Origin: BOG-1155 sp963717985
GTDB lineage: Bacteria; Desulfobacterota; Syntrophorhabdia; Syntrophorhabdales; WCHB1-27
NCBI GenBank assembly: GCA_963717985.1
Contig: CAVQYC010000005.1
Location: 1 to 64,000 of the forward strand
Length of the DNA stretch: 64,000 nucleotides
Direction: 5' to 3'
Position numbers and translations under genes: made by a program. This document shows positions 50,508 through 59,004 of the stretch, in pieces (position 1 is the stretch's first letter; each line of letters opens with the position of its first letter). The notes under the pieces were generated by a model. That model was not told where the DNA came from. It searched no databases and saw only the letters and a list, made by a program, of their open reading frames with translations.

Positions 50508-51021
50508 GCGAGAGATCATAGACATTCTGAAAAAGCAAAGACTGGACCAAGCCCGCCCATGGCAGGCCATCTCCTCCGATTACCTGACAACCAGGGAGTT
50601 TCTGTCGCTCGTCGGCATCGAAGGCAGGGGAAGGGAATACCGGCAAGCCCTCTTCTACCTCGAAATAGCGTCAAAGAGGGGCAACGCTGGCCATATCCTG
50701 CCCGATTATCTGAAGGGATGTTTCCGGAACGGAGTGGTCCGCGTTCACGTTTTCCGGTCGAGGAGCGAGGGCCTGATCGGCGTTGAGTACCGCATTCCCG
50801 TGGAGAGCTTGGATGAAAGTTACGGGGAACGAGTAAAGGAACTCGTGTCGTCCAGAAACAGCAAGACCTCGGATCCCATAAGCCGTGGGACGCTCAGAAA
50901 ACTGAAGCGGCTCAGCGAGATAACGCACAGGAGCGTTTCGGAGATCGTCGATTCCTGGGCGAACCGAGAGATGGAAGATGTGCTCGGAAAGCGGGATCGG
51001 CCTTCCCGGATCGGGAAATGA
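50500..51021 (+). CDS. Hypothetical protein
   Basis: 173 residues. N-terminal helices (NEREIIDILKKQRLDQARPWQAISSDYLTTREFLSLVGIEG), a strand-rich middle (VVRVHVFRSRSEGLIGVEYRIP) and a C-terminal helix pair RKLKRLSEITHRSVSEIVDSWANREMEDVL that could bind DNA like a ribbon-helix-helix. It is translationally coupled to the sigma-like gene and lies directly before the repeat array. Function unknown. Confidence 0.55.
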   Translation: MNEREIIDILKKQRLDQARPWQAISSDYLTTREFLSLVGIEGRGREYRQALFYLEIASKRGNAGHILPDYLKGCFRNGVVRVHVFRSRSEGLIGVEYRIPVESLDESYGERVKELVSSRNSKTSDPISRGTLRKLKRLSEITHRSVSEIVDSWANREMEDVLGKRDRPSRIGK

Positions 51022-51032
51022 CACATCCTCCC

Positions 51033-51180
51033 ATGTGCGCACATAGAGGGATGTGTCAACATAGCAGGATGGGACAGCGTGCCAATGGACTATGTGAACA
51101 CATCGAAGGATGTGCAAACATAGGGGGATGGGACAGCGTGCCAATGGACTATGTGCGCACATTCCGGAATGTGTTCACAT
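51033..51180. repeat. 59-bp repeat array with six ATGTG-nn-ACAT palindromes
   Basis: Near-palindromes of 12 bases start at 51033, 51051, 51092, 51110, 51151 and 51169: three pairs, 18 bases within a pair and 59 between pairs. Two are perfect (ATGTGCGCACAT). The linkers between pairs (51063-51091 and 51122-51150) are identical except at two positions. This is the look of an iteron or centromere site. It lies immediately upstream of the ParB-like gene, so binding by that protein (parS-like) or control of its promoter is the simplest reading. Confidence 0.85.
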
Positions 51181-51286
51181 CGAGAGGTATGTCAGCATCA
51201 GGGACGGAACGGCGTCACATCGGGTATGCGCCAACGGCAACCTACGCACAAGGCGCTTGTGCGATAACAAATATCAGGAGGCGACC

Positions 51287-52483
51287 ATGAAGTATCTGGG
51301 CAATGTCAAAGTGACCTTGTTGAAGGAAAAGCAAGAGTACAAGGAGCTCTTTTCTCCCCTGTCTGAGTCCGAGTACGAGGACCTGCGGGAGAGCATCAGG
51401 GAGGCGGGTATATTGAACGACCTGCTATTGGAGAAGACGGAGGAAGGATACATTATCCTCTCCGGGCATCACCGCAAGGCGGTAGCCTTGGAACTCGGCA
51501 TGGAAGAGGTTCCCTGCTCGCTCGCGGAAACGCGCAGCGAAACACTCGAGGCCCTCTTCGACAACGCGAGCCGGCGCCAGATGACGGAGGCGGAGCGGAA
51601 GGAAAAGGTCAAGGAGAAGGAGAAGGTTCAGGACCGCATATACGAAGAGAGCCTGATACCAGAGCTGCACGCGCTTTATAAAGAGGGCAAGATCGACAGG
51701 CGATCCGTTGACGAATTCCTGCGCGAGGACCTTGATCTCCAAAAAAGCATCTTCTATTCCCTGTCGGTCGAACGTCACGTGGTGCCGCAGGAGCTGCTCG
51801 AAGAACATGAGCATGAAATAGAGTCGATCGAGGCTCGGCACAATGAGGACCTCAACGACTTGCGGAAGAAGCTCTCCGAAGCGGAGGCTGAAAAGAAGAA
51901 AGCGGAAGAAGCACTTGAGCAGAACGGGAAGAAGTTGGAAGAGATAAGAAAAAAGGTGAAGAATACGCTCTCCACGTATGCAAAGGATAAGGAACAGATC
52001 ACAGAAGAGGTGAAAGAACAGTTCGAGGAGGAGCTCGAAGACCTCAGAAAGGAAAGGGAGACTCGAGAGGTGGCCATGAAGGCGAAGCAGGATGAGATAT
52101 CGGGGCTCAAGGGGGAGATCGAGACCCTGAAGAACAGAATAACAGGTCGCGACGCCCAAGCCGCCCTCTGGAGGCATGAAATCGCCCGCGTGAGCGAAAC
52201 ATACGACAAGAGCATCGCCTACTATTCAAATCCCGCCCTGATCGAGATCCAGCTCCAGGTGATCTCGGAATTCATCGAGTCCCTGGTCCGGTTCTCCGAA
52301 TGTCACATGTGGGACGCGGATGCCTCTAGAACAGTGGAAAAATACCGCAGGTCCATAGGAGACCTCCTGGAGAAGCTGGCCGGACACGTAAGGGCCCACC
52401 AGAAAGAGGTTGTATCCCTTCAAGAGTCAGAGAAGGCCATCGCCGCTCAAGAGGAGGTACAGGCCACGCCTGAGACTTCATAG
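51287..52483 (+). CDS. ParB-like partition/regulatory protein with long coiled coil
   Basis: 398 residues. The N-terminal ParB/Srx domain is FSPLSESEYEDLRESIREAGILNDLLLEKTEEGYIILSGHHRKAVALELGMEEVPC with the GHHR nucleotide-binding motif. A helical middle (about 100-175) may hold the DNA-binding helices; residues ~175-300 are a strong coiled coil; the C-terminus is helical. No ParA is adjacent and it is not the PRTRC-type ParB. AGGAGG precedes the ATG. It probably binds the repeat array just upstream. Confidence 0.78.
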   Translation: MKYLGNVKVTLLKEKQEYKELFSPLSESEYEDLRESIREAGILNDLLLEKTEEGYIILSGHHRKAVALELGMEEVPCSLAETRSETLEALFDNASRRQMTEAERKEKVKEKEKVQDRIYEESLIPELHALYKEGKIDRRSVDEFLREDLDLQKSIFYSLSVERHVVPQELLEEHEHEIESIEARHNEDLNDLRKKLSEAEAEKKKAEEALEQNGKKLEEIRKKVKNTLSTYAKDKEQITEEVKEQFEEELEDLRKERETREVAMKAKQDEISGLKGEIETLKNRITGRDAQAALWRHEIARVSETYDKSIAYYSNPALIEIQLQVISEFIESLVRFSECHMWDADASRTVEKYRRSIGDLLEKLAGHVRAHQKEVVSLQESEKAIAAQEEVQATPETS

Positions 52484-52607
52484 TACTGCTGAAACCTGTA
52501 ACGGTCTTGTCGGGTCGGATTACGGGCGATGCGAAAAGGCGGCCGGCCGCTTACTCTTATTCTGCGCCGATAAGGTTGTATGCCATGGGCTGCTGCTGCA
52601 TTTGATC

Positions 52608-53036
52608 TTATGGCCGGGCGGTCATAATCCCAAGAAAGGCGTCCGGCTTCACGATGGGAGTGCCGCGGAAAGAACCGATGTCCGTCAGGTGGTGATCACC
52701 GGAAATGATGAAATCCGCCTTGCCTTCCAGTGCGCAGGCCAGTATCTTGTTGTCCTCGGGGTCATCGTTGACTTCGTCCACTTCCATAGTCCCGGGAACA
52801 AGGTCGACGACCTCCACAAAGGCCTGGAGAAAGCGGTCAATCTCTTGCGGTGTTGCTTTGTGAATTCTTTGGAGTTTAGGGCGAAGAAGCGTCCTCCTTA
52901 TCTCCCGGAGAATCTCTTCGGAAAGGCAGACATCTACTTTCCCTTGACGGGCCAGCGATAGAATCCGGGCCGGTTTTCCGGTCGGCACCAGGTAGGCGCT
53001 TACTACGACATTCGTGTCCAGGACGACCCTAACCAC
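52608..53036 (-). CDS. PIN-domain toxin (COG1569 type)
   Basis: 142 residues: VVLDTNVVVSAYLVPTGKPARIL, a Glu in LSEEILREIRRTL, and DDPEDNKILACALEGKADFIISGDHHL give the acidic residues of the PIN nuclease site. Predicted RNA-cleaving toxin of a type II toxin-antitoxin pair. It overlaps its antitoxin gene by 8 bases. It probably stabilises the mobile element. Confidence 0.88.
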   Translation of the reverse strand: MVRVVLDTNVVVSAYLVPTGKPARILSLARQGKVDVCLSEEILREIRRTLLRPKLQRIHKATPQEIDRFLQAFVEVVDLVPGTMEVDEVNDDPEDNKILACALEGKADFIISGDHHLTDIGSFRGTPIVKPDAFLGIMTARP

Positions 53037-53322
53037 GCTTGCGCGCCTTCTTGGCCGTCCTTTGCTTTCTCGTTTCCTTAATAGCTTCGTCGATCAGTTT
53101 CCCGATTTTCTGCGGGTCCTCGTCCTTCATCTTCTCATGCATTTCATCGAACATCTTCCAGACCTCCGCCTTCCCTTTATCGATCATCACTTTCGGACGA
53201 ATGACCACCGCGGATCCCTTGATCTCAAAATCAACGATATCGCCTTCCTTGAGATTCAGGGATTCTCTCACTTCTTTGGGGAAGGTGATCTGACCGCTCC
53301 GCAAAACTCTGGCCCAGGGCAT
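53029..53322 (-). CDS. AbrB/SpoVT-type antitoxin
   Basis: 97 residues. The swapped-hairpin DNA-binding domain is RVLRSGQITFPKEVRESLNLKEGDIVDFEIKGSAVVIRPK (residues 5-44), followed by a helical toxin-binding part and a basic tail (RKQRTAKKARKRG). It would neutralise the PIN toxin and repress the pair's promoter. Confidence 0.85.
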   Translation of the reverse strand: MPWARVLRSGQITFPKEVRESLNLKEGDIVDFEIKGSAVVIRPKVMIDKGKAEVWKMFDEMHEKMKDEDPQKIGKLIDEAIKETRKQRTAKKARKRG

Positions 53323-53344
53323 ATTCTCGGCTCCTGTGTGTATT

Positions 53345-53373
53345 TATGTAATTCTGTAATTAAGTATAGACAA
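53345..53373 (-). promoter_or_regulatory. Promoter and operator of the toxin-antitoxin pair
   Basis: On the minus strand, TTGTCT (53373-53368), 17 bases, TACATA (53350-53345). The spacer and -10 region contain two direct copies of TGTAATT (plus strand 53347 and 53355), a likely AbrB-type binding site. Confidence 0.5.
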
Positions 53374-53406
53374 TCGAGGGAAGTGTGTCAAGCTGACACA
53401 AGATCG

Positions 53407-54834
53407 TCATGAGTCATCGTGAAGCGACCGTTCCGCCTGGGCGGGATCATTGCCCGTCAAATCCGGGAAGGTGACGTGCACGTAGAGCGGATTAGAATCG
53501 ATGGTGAAAGCCTTATAGTAGTTGCCCCGGGAACGCATGTAGAACTGCCGGTCCGCGAGCTGGAGGACGTTCGCCTTAAGGATGAGTTGCTCCTCGATTT
53601 CCCTCAGTGTGATCCTCCCCGTACATTCGTCGGGGGTGATGATGGGCTGGAACTTCTTGCTTATCGGTGACGAGTCCTCCATATACTGCCCGGTGTCGGG
53701 ATGGTTGACCCGCATAAAGATCCAGTTGTTGATGTTGTCCATGATGCCCTTGGCGGCCTCCGGCCCTATCTCCTGCTCGATGAGTGCTATGCTTTGCGTG
53801 TAGAAGCTGATCCAGGTGTTCGCCCCGCCCGCCTTGGAGAAGAGTTCCTGGATGCCCATATAGGCGATGTTGTGGCCCTCGTCGATATGGATGCAGAGAG
53901 GCGGATCGAGTTTCCGGCCCGATGCGAAGAACCTGCCCACCATGGACTGGATCATGGAAATGAGGACCCTGCCGATAATATGGGCCGTCCTTCTTGCGAG
54001 GAGAGAGCCCGTGTTGCAATAGAGGATTACCCCTTTGCCTTTCTCGAAGCGCGCCACGAATTCGTTCACGTAGCTCTTGCCGATGATCTTGCCGGTATTG
54101 CCGGAAGAAAGGGCAGAAAGCATGGTCCTCAGGGATGAGGCCACTTTGGAGAAGAACTCCTGGGTCGACGAGAGGATTTGTTCGATGTTGTCGCAGACTT
54201 CTACCGCCTCCGGAAGGGCGTCCTTGAGGAGAAGAAGCTCTGTTTTCAGGTCCTGGAGGTCCTTGTAGGTGACCCGGGACTTGATGTCGCTAAAGTTAGC
54301 GTTCAGCTCCCTGCCCTTTTTCTTTGCCTTGATGGCGAGACCGGAGACGACCGCTCCGGTCACCTCGCTCGCGATGGCGATGAAGTAGTCCTCCTTCGCC
54401 TTGATGCCGCTCACCACGTGGTCGACGAGCTCGTCCTCCATGTAGTAGTGGCTCAAGGGGTCGAGCTTGACGGAGTGCTCGGGATAGATGGGCGTGAGGA
54501 GCATCACCTCTTCCAGTCTTCCGGACTCCGCCGACGCCTGGATCACCTTCGAAAAGAGGTCGATATCTCCCTTCGGGTCGATTATGGCAACATTATAGCC
54601 CTTCAGGATGTCCTGCTCGATCACGGACTCCATGAGCCTCGTCTTGCCGATGCGGGTGGTCCCGAAGCAGCCGAGATGACCGCTCCGTTCCTGGTCCGGA
54701 ATCGTAATAAGGATGTCCCTGGACCGGTCGGCGAGGTTCACCCCTCGTCCGAGAACCGTGACGCCGCTATTCGGACGGCATTTCCCTTTCCTGTTTATCT
54801 CATGCAGTCGTTCGAGGCCGTTTATCCGGGCCAT
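53407..54834 (-). CDS. Conjugative coupling ATPase (TraD/VirD4-like)
   Basis: About 475 residues from the ATG at 54834. Walker A CFGTTRIGKTRLME (K64), Walker B PLCIHIDEGHNIAYMGIQELFSKAG, and the segment ANTWISFYTQSIALIEQEIG after it are typical of TraD coupling proteins of integrative elements. It links the DNA-relaxase complex to the secretion channel. The usual N-terminal membrane helices are missing in this reading; the frame extends to 54924 upstream without them, so the protein may be soluble or anchored through a partner. Divergent from the transfer operon. Confidence 0.78.
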   Translation of the reverse strand: MARINGLERLHEINRKGKCRPNSGVTVLGRGVNLADRSRDILITIPDQERSGHLGCFGTTRIGKTRLMESVIEQDILKGYNVAIIDPKGDIDLFSKVIQASAESGRLEEVMLLTPIYPEHSVKLDPLSHYYMEDELVDHVVSGIKAKEDYFIAIASEVTGAVVSGLAIKAKKKGRELNANFSDIKSRVTYKDLQDLKTELLLLKDALPEAVEVCDNIEQILSSTQEFFSKVASSLRTMLSALSSGNTGKIIGKSYVNEFVARFEKGKGVILYCNTGSLLARRTAHIIGRVLISMIQSMVGRFFASGRKLDPPLCIHIDEGHNIAYMGIQELFSKAGGANTWISFYTQSIALIEQEIGPEAAKGIMDNINNWIFMRVNHPDTGQYMEDSSPISKKFQPIITPDECTGRITLREIEEQLILKANVLQLADRQFYMRSRGNYYKAFTIDSNPLYVHVTFPDLTGNDPAQAERSLHDDS

Positions 54835-54952
54835 GATTGATTGGCTCCCTTCCAGAGTACTACTTTGCGGAAGCCCTTCGCGGAAGTAAGGCAGGCAATA
54901 GGAATGGGGCAGCCGGGCCGCCAAACACGCGCCGGGGAGGTAATACCCATCA

Positions 54953-55693
54953 GTGGTCCTGTCTCTGAAAGTAGGATACCTGGTGCCTGGTGTGGTGGTT
55001 AAATCGATGCCCGACCATGATTCTCATCTCATCCTGATCTCCGGTACGGAACTCCTCGCGTTCCTGCCGAAGAAATATGCCAACAGGCCTTATAAGGTCG
55101 GGCAGAACCTCCTTGCGTGCGTTTTCATGCTGGAGAATAGCAGGATCATTCTCTCCCAACATTGCCACCACTACTACAAAAGGATCGCGGAACGGGCTTT
55201 CAGCATTCTCATTGAGCGAGAAAAGATCAGGATCAGGAGGGCTGCGACAGTGGTGGGAGCAGGCTTCGCCAAGATGGCCGTCGAGGGACTGGACGGCGTC
55301 GACCCCGTAAAGGAATGCCTCCCCTATCTCCCGGCGATGAAACCGTACACGGACGATACGATCACCCTCGTCAGCTACTCGCGGGACATCAAGGAGTATA
55401 TAAAAAACGCCCTCGCCCCGGCACCCCGGGACAGAATCCTGAAAGTAATATATTCGAGCGCATTGCAGGAGGCGGTTGTCGGAGTGGACCCGGCCTACTA
55501 CGGACTCTTCGTGGGGAAGGGAGGCGCGAACGTCGCCACGGCGGCCAAGCTGCTCAATATAACGATACTGAGGACTCTTCGTGGGGAAGGGAGGCGCGAA
55601 CGTCGCCACGGCGGCCAAGCTGCTCAATATAACGATACTGATAAGGAAGGCGGAAGACACGGTGCTCTGAAACGAGGAGGAAGACATGGATGA
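54953..55693 (+). CDS. NusA-like S1/KH RNA-binding protein, C-terminus altered by a tandem duplication
   Basis: An N-terminal S1-like barrel (VGYLVPGVVVKSMPDHDSHLILISG, LPKKYANRPYKVGQNLLACVF) is followed by KH-type folds; the second has VGKGGANVATAAKLLNITI, like the IGKGG-NVRLA loop of NusA. A 70-bp tandem duplication (55501-55570, 55571-55640) shifts the frame after this loop. Without it the protein would end LIRKAEDTVL at a TGA at 55668-55670, just before the next ribosome site. Presumably an element-specific antitermination or RNA-binding factor for the long transfer operon it opens. GTG start. Confidence 0.72.
   Translation: MVLSLKVGYLVPGVVVKSMPDHDSHLILISGTELLAFLPKKYANRPYKVGQNLLACVFMLENSRIILSQHCHHYYKRIAERAFSILIEREKIRIRRAATVVGAGFAKMAVEGLDGVDPVKECLPYLPAMKPYTDDTITLVSYSRDIKEYIKNALAPAPRDRILKVIYSSALQEAVVGVDPAYYGLFVGKGGANVATAAKLLNITILRTLRGEGRRERRHGGQAAQYNDTDKEGGRHGALKRGGRHG
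55501..55640 (+). repeat. Perfect 70-bp tandem duplication
   Basis: Bases 55502-55570 recur unchanged at 55572-55640 (period 70, not a multiple of three). It lies within the KH loop coding region and is either a recent slippage event or an assembly artefact. Confidence 0.92.
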
Positions 55694-56309
55694 AGAAGCT
55701 GTCGCAAGGAACAAGGTTGACGTGATCCTGGAAAGAAAGCTCCGGCTGGTCAAAGAGCAGGGCAGCATCGTGCTTTCGCCGAAGATGCGGGACCTGCACC
55801 TCCTCACCCGGATGCTCTTCACGACGGACACGGCGATCAACAGGATGAGGATGAACGCCGGCACCGCGCGCATGCCTCTTTCCGGGCTGGAGGCGGCAAA
55901 CGAGAGGATCGTGAAGTTTACAGCCAGGGTGCGGGCCTTCACGAGCGCCCTGGGCGGCTCGGGGTTCTTCATCGCTCCCGGCTCAAACCCCCTGGAGAAA
56001 GAGATCCTGGCCCGGAGAAGAAACGCCTACGTCTTTATACCGAAGACCGCCGAGGGGGCCGCGATCGCCGACCTCTTCGTAAGCCTCGATTCCGCTTACT
56101 TCGAGTTCAAGATCAAATCGCCTCTCCGCGATATAAGCAAGCTCGGGGAGGCGATCGACACGATGAAGGGGATCGTGCGGGAGTTTCACGAACTCACGTC
56201 CGACTTCGCCGCTATTACCAATCTGCGCTTCGTCGAACCCGAGGGGCTTTCGGGGTACTTGAAGAGCGTGCCGGAGAAGGAAGAAGGCACAGCCGGAGAA
56301 GAACCGTGA
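55686..56309 (+). CDS. Hypothetical protein of the transfer operon
   Basis: 207 residues, helical and strand mixed, no membrane segment and no motif I recognise (contains LTRMLFTTDTAINRMRMNAGTARMPLSGLEAANERI and LFVSLDSAYFEFKIKSPL). CGAGGAGG precedes the ATG. It overlaps the OmpA-like gene by GTGA. Probably a cytoplasmic accessory of the transfer system. Confidence 0.6.
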   Translation: MDEEAVARNKVDVILERKLRLVKEQGSIVLSPKMRDLHLLTRMLFTTDTAINRMRMNAGTARMPLSGLEAANERIVKFTARVRAFTSALGGSGFFIAPGSNPLEKEILARRRNAYVFIPKTAEGAAIADLFVSLDSAYFEFKIKSPLRDISKLGEAIDTMKGIVREFHELTSDFAAITNLRFVEPEGLSGYLKSVPEKEEGTAGEEP

Positions 56310-56968
56310 AAACCGCATCCATCACTCTTATCGCCCTGCTGCTCGTCTTGTTCCAATCGGTTGCCTCCGACGCGACCGGCATCTACCAGGCGCAATATAG
56401 ATACTCATTCGACGGCATGGCCCGGGACGGTGTGCACAGACAGACCTTCGTGATCTGCGGGGATGCATGCGCGGCGGCGCCGCCTCTTGCGCCGGCGCCG
56501 CGATTTCCGGTGCTTTCGATAAAAGTCTCGCAGGATGTCGCTGCCAAGAAAAGCCCAGAAAAGGCTCCGGATGGAGGAAGCAGAGATACACCTCCAAATA
56601 AGGATGGGCGCGACAGGGAGCATGTTGAGGACGCGCGCATCACCGTCCTCTTCGGCCTCGACAACTCTGTCCTGAGCGACGAGGAGAAGGCCAGGCTTTC
56701 TTCTCTCGTCAAAAGCCTCGCCGAAGAAACGAAGGCCGGCAACCTTTTTGTGACGGGGTATACCTGCGATCTCGGAAACAAGGCCCACAACGACGTCCTC
56801 GCCATGAAGAGGGCTGAGGCAGTCGAGGCCTATCTTCGGAAGACCGGCCTGCACGCCATGTGGGTCACCGGCAGGGGTAAGTGCTGCTACGCGACACAAG
56901 ACCCGGGCAAGCGATACCTCAACCGGAGGGCTGAGGTCACAATCAGCAAAAGGGAGGCCACAAAGTGA
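56306..56968 (+). CDS. OmpA-C-like periplasmic protein
   Basis: 220 residues, signal peptide at the N-terminus (ITLIALLLVLFQSVASDATG). After a Pro/Lys-rich linker, residues ~108-215 form an OmpA/MotB peptidoglycan-binding domain (ITVLFGLDNSVLSDEEKARLSSLV, VTGYTCDLGNKAHNDVLAMKRAEAVEAYL, GKRYLNRRAEVTI). It would tie the secretion channel to the cell wall. GTG start coupled to the previous gene. Confidence 0.78.
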   Translation: MKTASITLIALLLVLFQSVASDATGIYQAQYRYSFDGMARDGVHRQTFVICGDACAAAPPLAPAPRFPVLSIKVSQDVAAKKSPEKAPDGGSRDTPPNKDGRDREHVEDARITVLFGLDNSVLSDEEKARLSSLVKSLAEETKAGNLFVTGYTCDLGNKAHNDVLAMKRAEAVEAYLRKTGLHAMWVTGRGKCCYATQDPGKRYLNRRAEVTISKREATK

Positions 56969-57702
56969 AAAAGATACTCGCATCGTTTGTTGTGTCCGCG
57001 ATTATGGCGGCAGTGGCGTCATCATGCCTTGCCGCGCAGAGCGAGACGAGAGTCCGTCAAGCCCTCGCAAAAACATTCCCCGGCATGAAGGTCGGGGAGA
57101 TCCGCGGCTCCGACATCCCGGGACTCTATGAGGTAGAGGCAGGCTCCAACGTCATCTACTTCTATCCCGAAAAGGGCCTGCTCGTGTTCGGCGAGATCTG
57201 GACCAAGGACGGCAGGGACGTCACCAGCGAGAAGAGGGCCAAACTCGCTGCCGCAAGACTGAAGGATGTACCGCTCGACAAGGCGGTCAAAATCGGCAAC
57301 GGGAGAAACAAGGTCATCGAGTTTACGGACCCGGACTGTCCTTACTGCAGGAAGGCAGCCGCGTTCTTCAAAGGAAGGGACGACGTGACCCTGTATGTCT
57401 TTTTCTTCCCGCTGCCAATTCACAAGGACGCTGAGACCCACGCGCGCTACGTGCTGTGCGCGGCGGACAAGGCGCATGCCCTGGAGGAGGTGATGAGCGG
57501 TCAACTCGACGACAAAGGGGCGCCCGTCTGCCCGGACAATAAGGCGGATGCGCTCCTGCGGGAGCACATGGACTTGGGCACAAAGCTTGGGGTCAGGGCA
57601 ACCCCGGCCTTCTGGATCAACGGCCAGTACGTGGCAGGGGCGAACATCCCGGCCATAGAAGGCCTTCTTGGCCGGAAGACGGCAAACCACACACAACCTT
57701 AA
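56965..57702 (+). CDS. DsbC-like periplasmic thiol-disulfide isomerase
   Basis: 245 residues with a signal peptide (IMAAVASSCLAAQ). A small N-terminal dimerisation-like domain is followed by a thioredoxin fold with the active site DPDCPYCRKA and the cis-Pro loop GVRATPAFWING. F-type conjugation operons often carry such a protein (DsbC or TrbB) to fold Cys-rich Tra components such as TraV. GTG start coupled to the OmpA-like gene. Confidence 0.87.
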   Translation: MKKILASFVVSAIMAAVASSCLAAQSETRVRQALAKTFPGMKVGEIRGSDIPGLYEVEAGSNVIYFYPEKGLLVFGEIWTKDGRDVTSEKRAKLAAARLKDVPLDKAVKIGNGRNKVIEFTDPDCPYCRKAAAFFKGRDDVTLYVFFFPLPIHKDAETHARYVLCAADKAHALEEVMSGQLDDKGAPVCPDNKADALLREHMDLGTKLGVRATPAFWINGQYVAGANIPAIEGLLGRKTANHTQP

Positions 57703-57712
57703 GGAGGAAACG

Positions 57713-58102
57713 ATGAAGAAGTATTTCAGGTCATTGGCAGACGCAATAAGCGCAACGATCAAGACAGTGCGTACGATAGAGGGCTCGGCGTTCATCGCGT
57801 CGAAGTGGACCCAGAGAGGCTTCACCGCGTTCACGCTCGCAGGGCTCACCTTTCTCATGGCGGGCGGCGCCCACGCCATTACGGCGCCTACGTCCGGCAC
57901 CCTTTTCTACGACGCCTACGACATCGTCATCAACAGCATGCTGAAAGGGGCGGTCGGCTTCGTAGCCGCGATCCTCATCTTCGCGATGTCGATCGGTTTG
58001 TTCCTCATGCAGAAGGTCGTTCCCGGCATCGTCGGCATCGTCTGCGCCGCGATCCTCATCAAGGCCGACACAATCGTGACGAGCCTTGGAGCAATTTTCT
58101 AA
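57713..58102 (+). CDS. Conjugative pilin (VirB2/TraA-like)
   Basis: 129 residues. A long leader ends at GGAHA-ITAP (about residue 56), then a small mature pilin with two hydrophobic helices (SMLKGAVGFVAAILIFAMSIGLFLM and GIVGIVCAAILIKADTIV). It sits directly before TraL, as in F-type operons. AAGGAGG precedes the ATG. Confidence 0.75.
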   Translation: MKKYFRSLADAISATIKTVRTIEGSAFIASKWTQRGFTAFTLAGLTFLMAGGAHAITAPTSGTLFYDAYDIVINSMLKGAVGFVAAILIFAMSIGLFLMQKVVPGIVGIVCAAILIKADTIVTSLGAIF

Positions 58103-58150
58103 GAGAAGGAGGACAGGGGAAGGCCCTTTCGGGTCTTCCCCCCTTAAAGC

Positions 58151-58420
58151 ATGACAAACAGGAGATTCCCCCAGTACCTGACGCAGCCTTTCATGATCTT
58201 GAGCTACGAGCCGGACGAGCAGTGCATCGCCCTCGTGTGTGTGGTACTCGCCCTCGTGATGTGGGGCTGGGCGATCCTCCTTCCTTTCACCTTGCCCGTC
58301 CTCTACAGCAAGACCAAGAAGAAGTACCCCCGGGGCTTTTTCAAGCACCTGGGATACATGGCAGGGGTGGCGCAGTTCAGGGGATACCCCGCATTCCACG
58401 AAAAGGAGTTCATCGAATGA
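58151..58420 (+). CDS. traL: TraL-like transfer protein
   Basis: 89 residues: FPQYLTQPFMILSYEPDEQCIALVCVVLALVMWGW and then YSKTKKKYPRGFFKHLGYMAG, the TraL pattern with a hydrophobic hairpin. Part of the inner-membrane pore. It overlaps TraE by ATGA. Confidence 0.82.
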   Translation: MTNRRFPQYLTQPFMILSYEPDEQCIALVCVVLALVMWGWAILLPFTLPVLYSKTKKKYPRGFFKHLGYMAGVAQFRGYPAFHEKEFIE

Positions 58421-59004
58421 ACCCGGTCAAATTCGTCTCCGAGCATAAGAGACTCGCTGGAAGCAACGCGGTGCTCAAGCTCGCGGTTGTCCTTTTATTC
58501 ATAGGACTCGTGATCAACGCCTTCATCAGCTACAGCATGTCCAAGCGGGTGCGGACAGTGATCCTTCCCCCCGTCGTGGACGAGAAGATCGAGCTTTCCG
58601 GGACGAAGTTCTCCGATTCGTACCTGCGGTTGATGTCGCGCTACGTCACCGGCCTCGCCCGCAATTACACCCCATCTTCCGCCAGGGGCAACTTCGACGA
58701 GCTTTTGACCTTGTTCGATCCGTCTGTATACGTGGAGAACAAGACACGACTTTACTCCCTTGCGAGCACGATAGAGACGGCCAGGGTGACGAGCGTATGG
58801 ACCCCCGATACGGTGTCGTGGAACGAGGGGAAACGGGAGATCATCGTCCGGGGGCTCCGGAAGGAGTACGTGGGCGACCAGAAAACATCGGACGCCCGCG
58901 AATCCTATGCCATCGACTACTCGAACGTCAACGGCCGGTTTGCCATCACGAGGATAGCTCAGGTCGAGCTTCCAGGAAATGCCAAAGGAGACACGAGCAA
59001 ATGA
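58417..59004 (+). CDS. traE: TraE-like transfer protein (VirB5/VirB8-like)
   Basis: 195 residues with one N-terminal membrane helix (LKLAVVLLFIGLVINAFIS) and a periplasmic domain: PPVVDEKIELSGTKFSDSYLRLMSRYVTGLARNYTPSSARGNFDELLTLFDP is the TraE signature. Coupled to traL before it and traK after it. Confidence 0.86.
   Translation: MNPVKFVSEHKRLAGSNAVLKLAVVLLFIGLVINAFISYSMSKRVRTVILPPVVDEKIELSGTKFSDSYLRLMSRYVTGLARNYTPSSARGNFDELLTLFDPSVYVENKTRLYSLASTIETARVTSVWTPDTVSWNEGKREIIVRGLRKEYVGDQKTSDARESYAIDYSNVNGRFAITRIAQVELPGNAKGDTSK

Noticed and set aside
51033..51180. Repeat array considered as CRISPR
   Set aside because: The linkers are identical instead of unique and the units are short palindromes; it fits a protein-binding array.
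51018..51290. Open frame across the 59-bp repeat array
   Set aside because: The translation simply reflects the repeats and has no start signal of its own.
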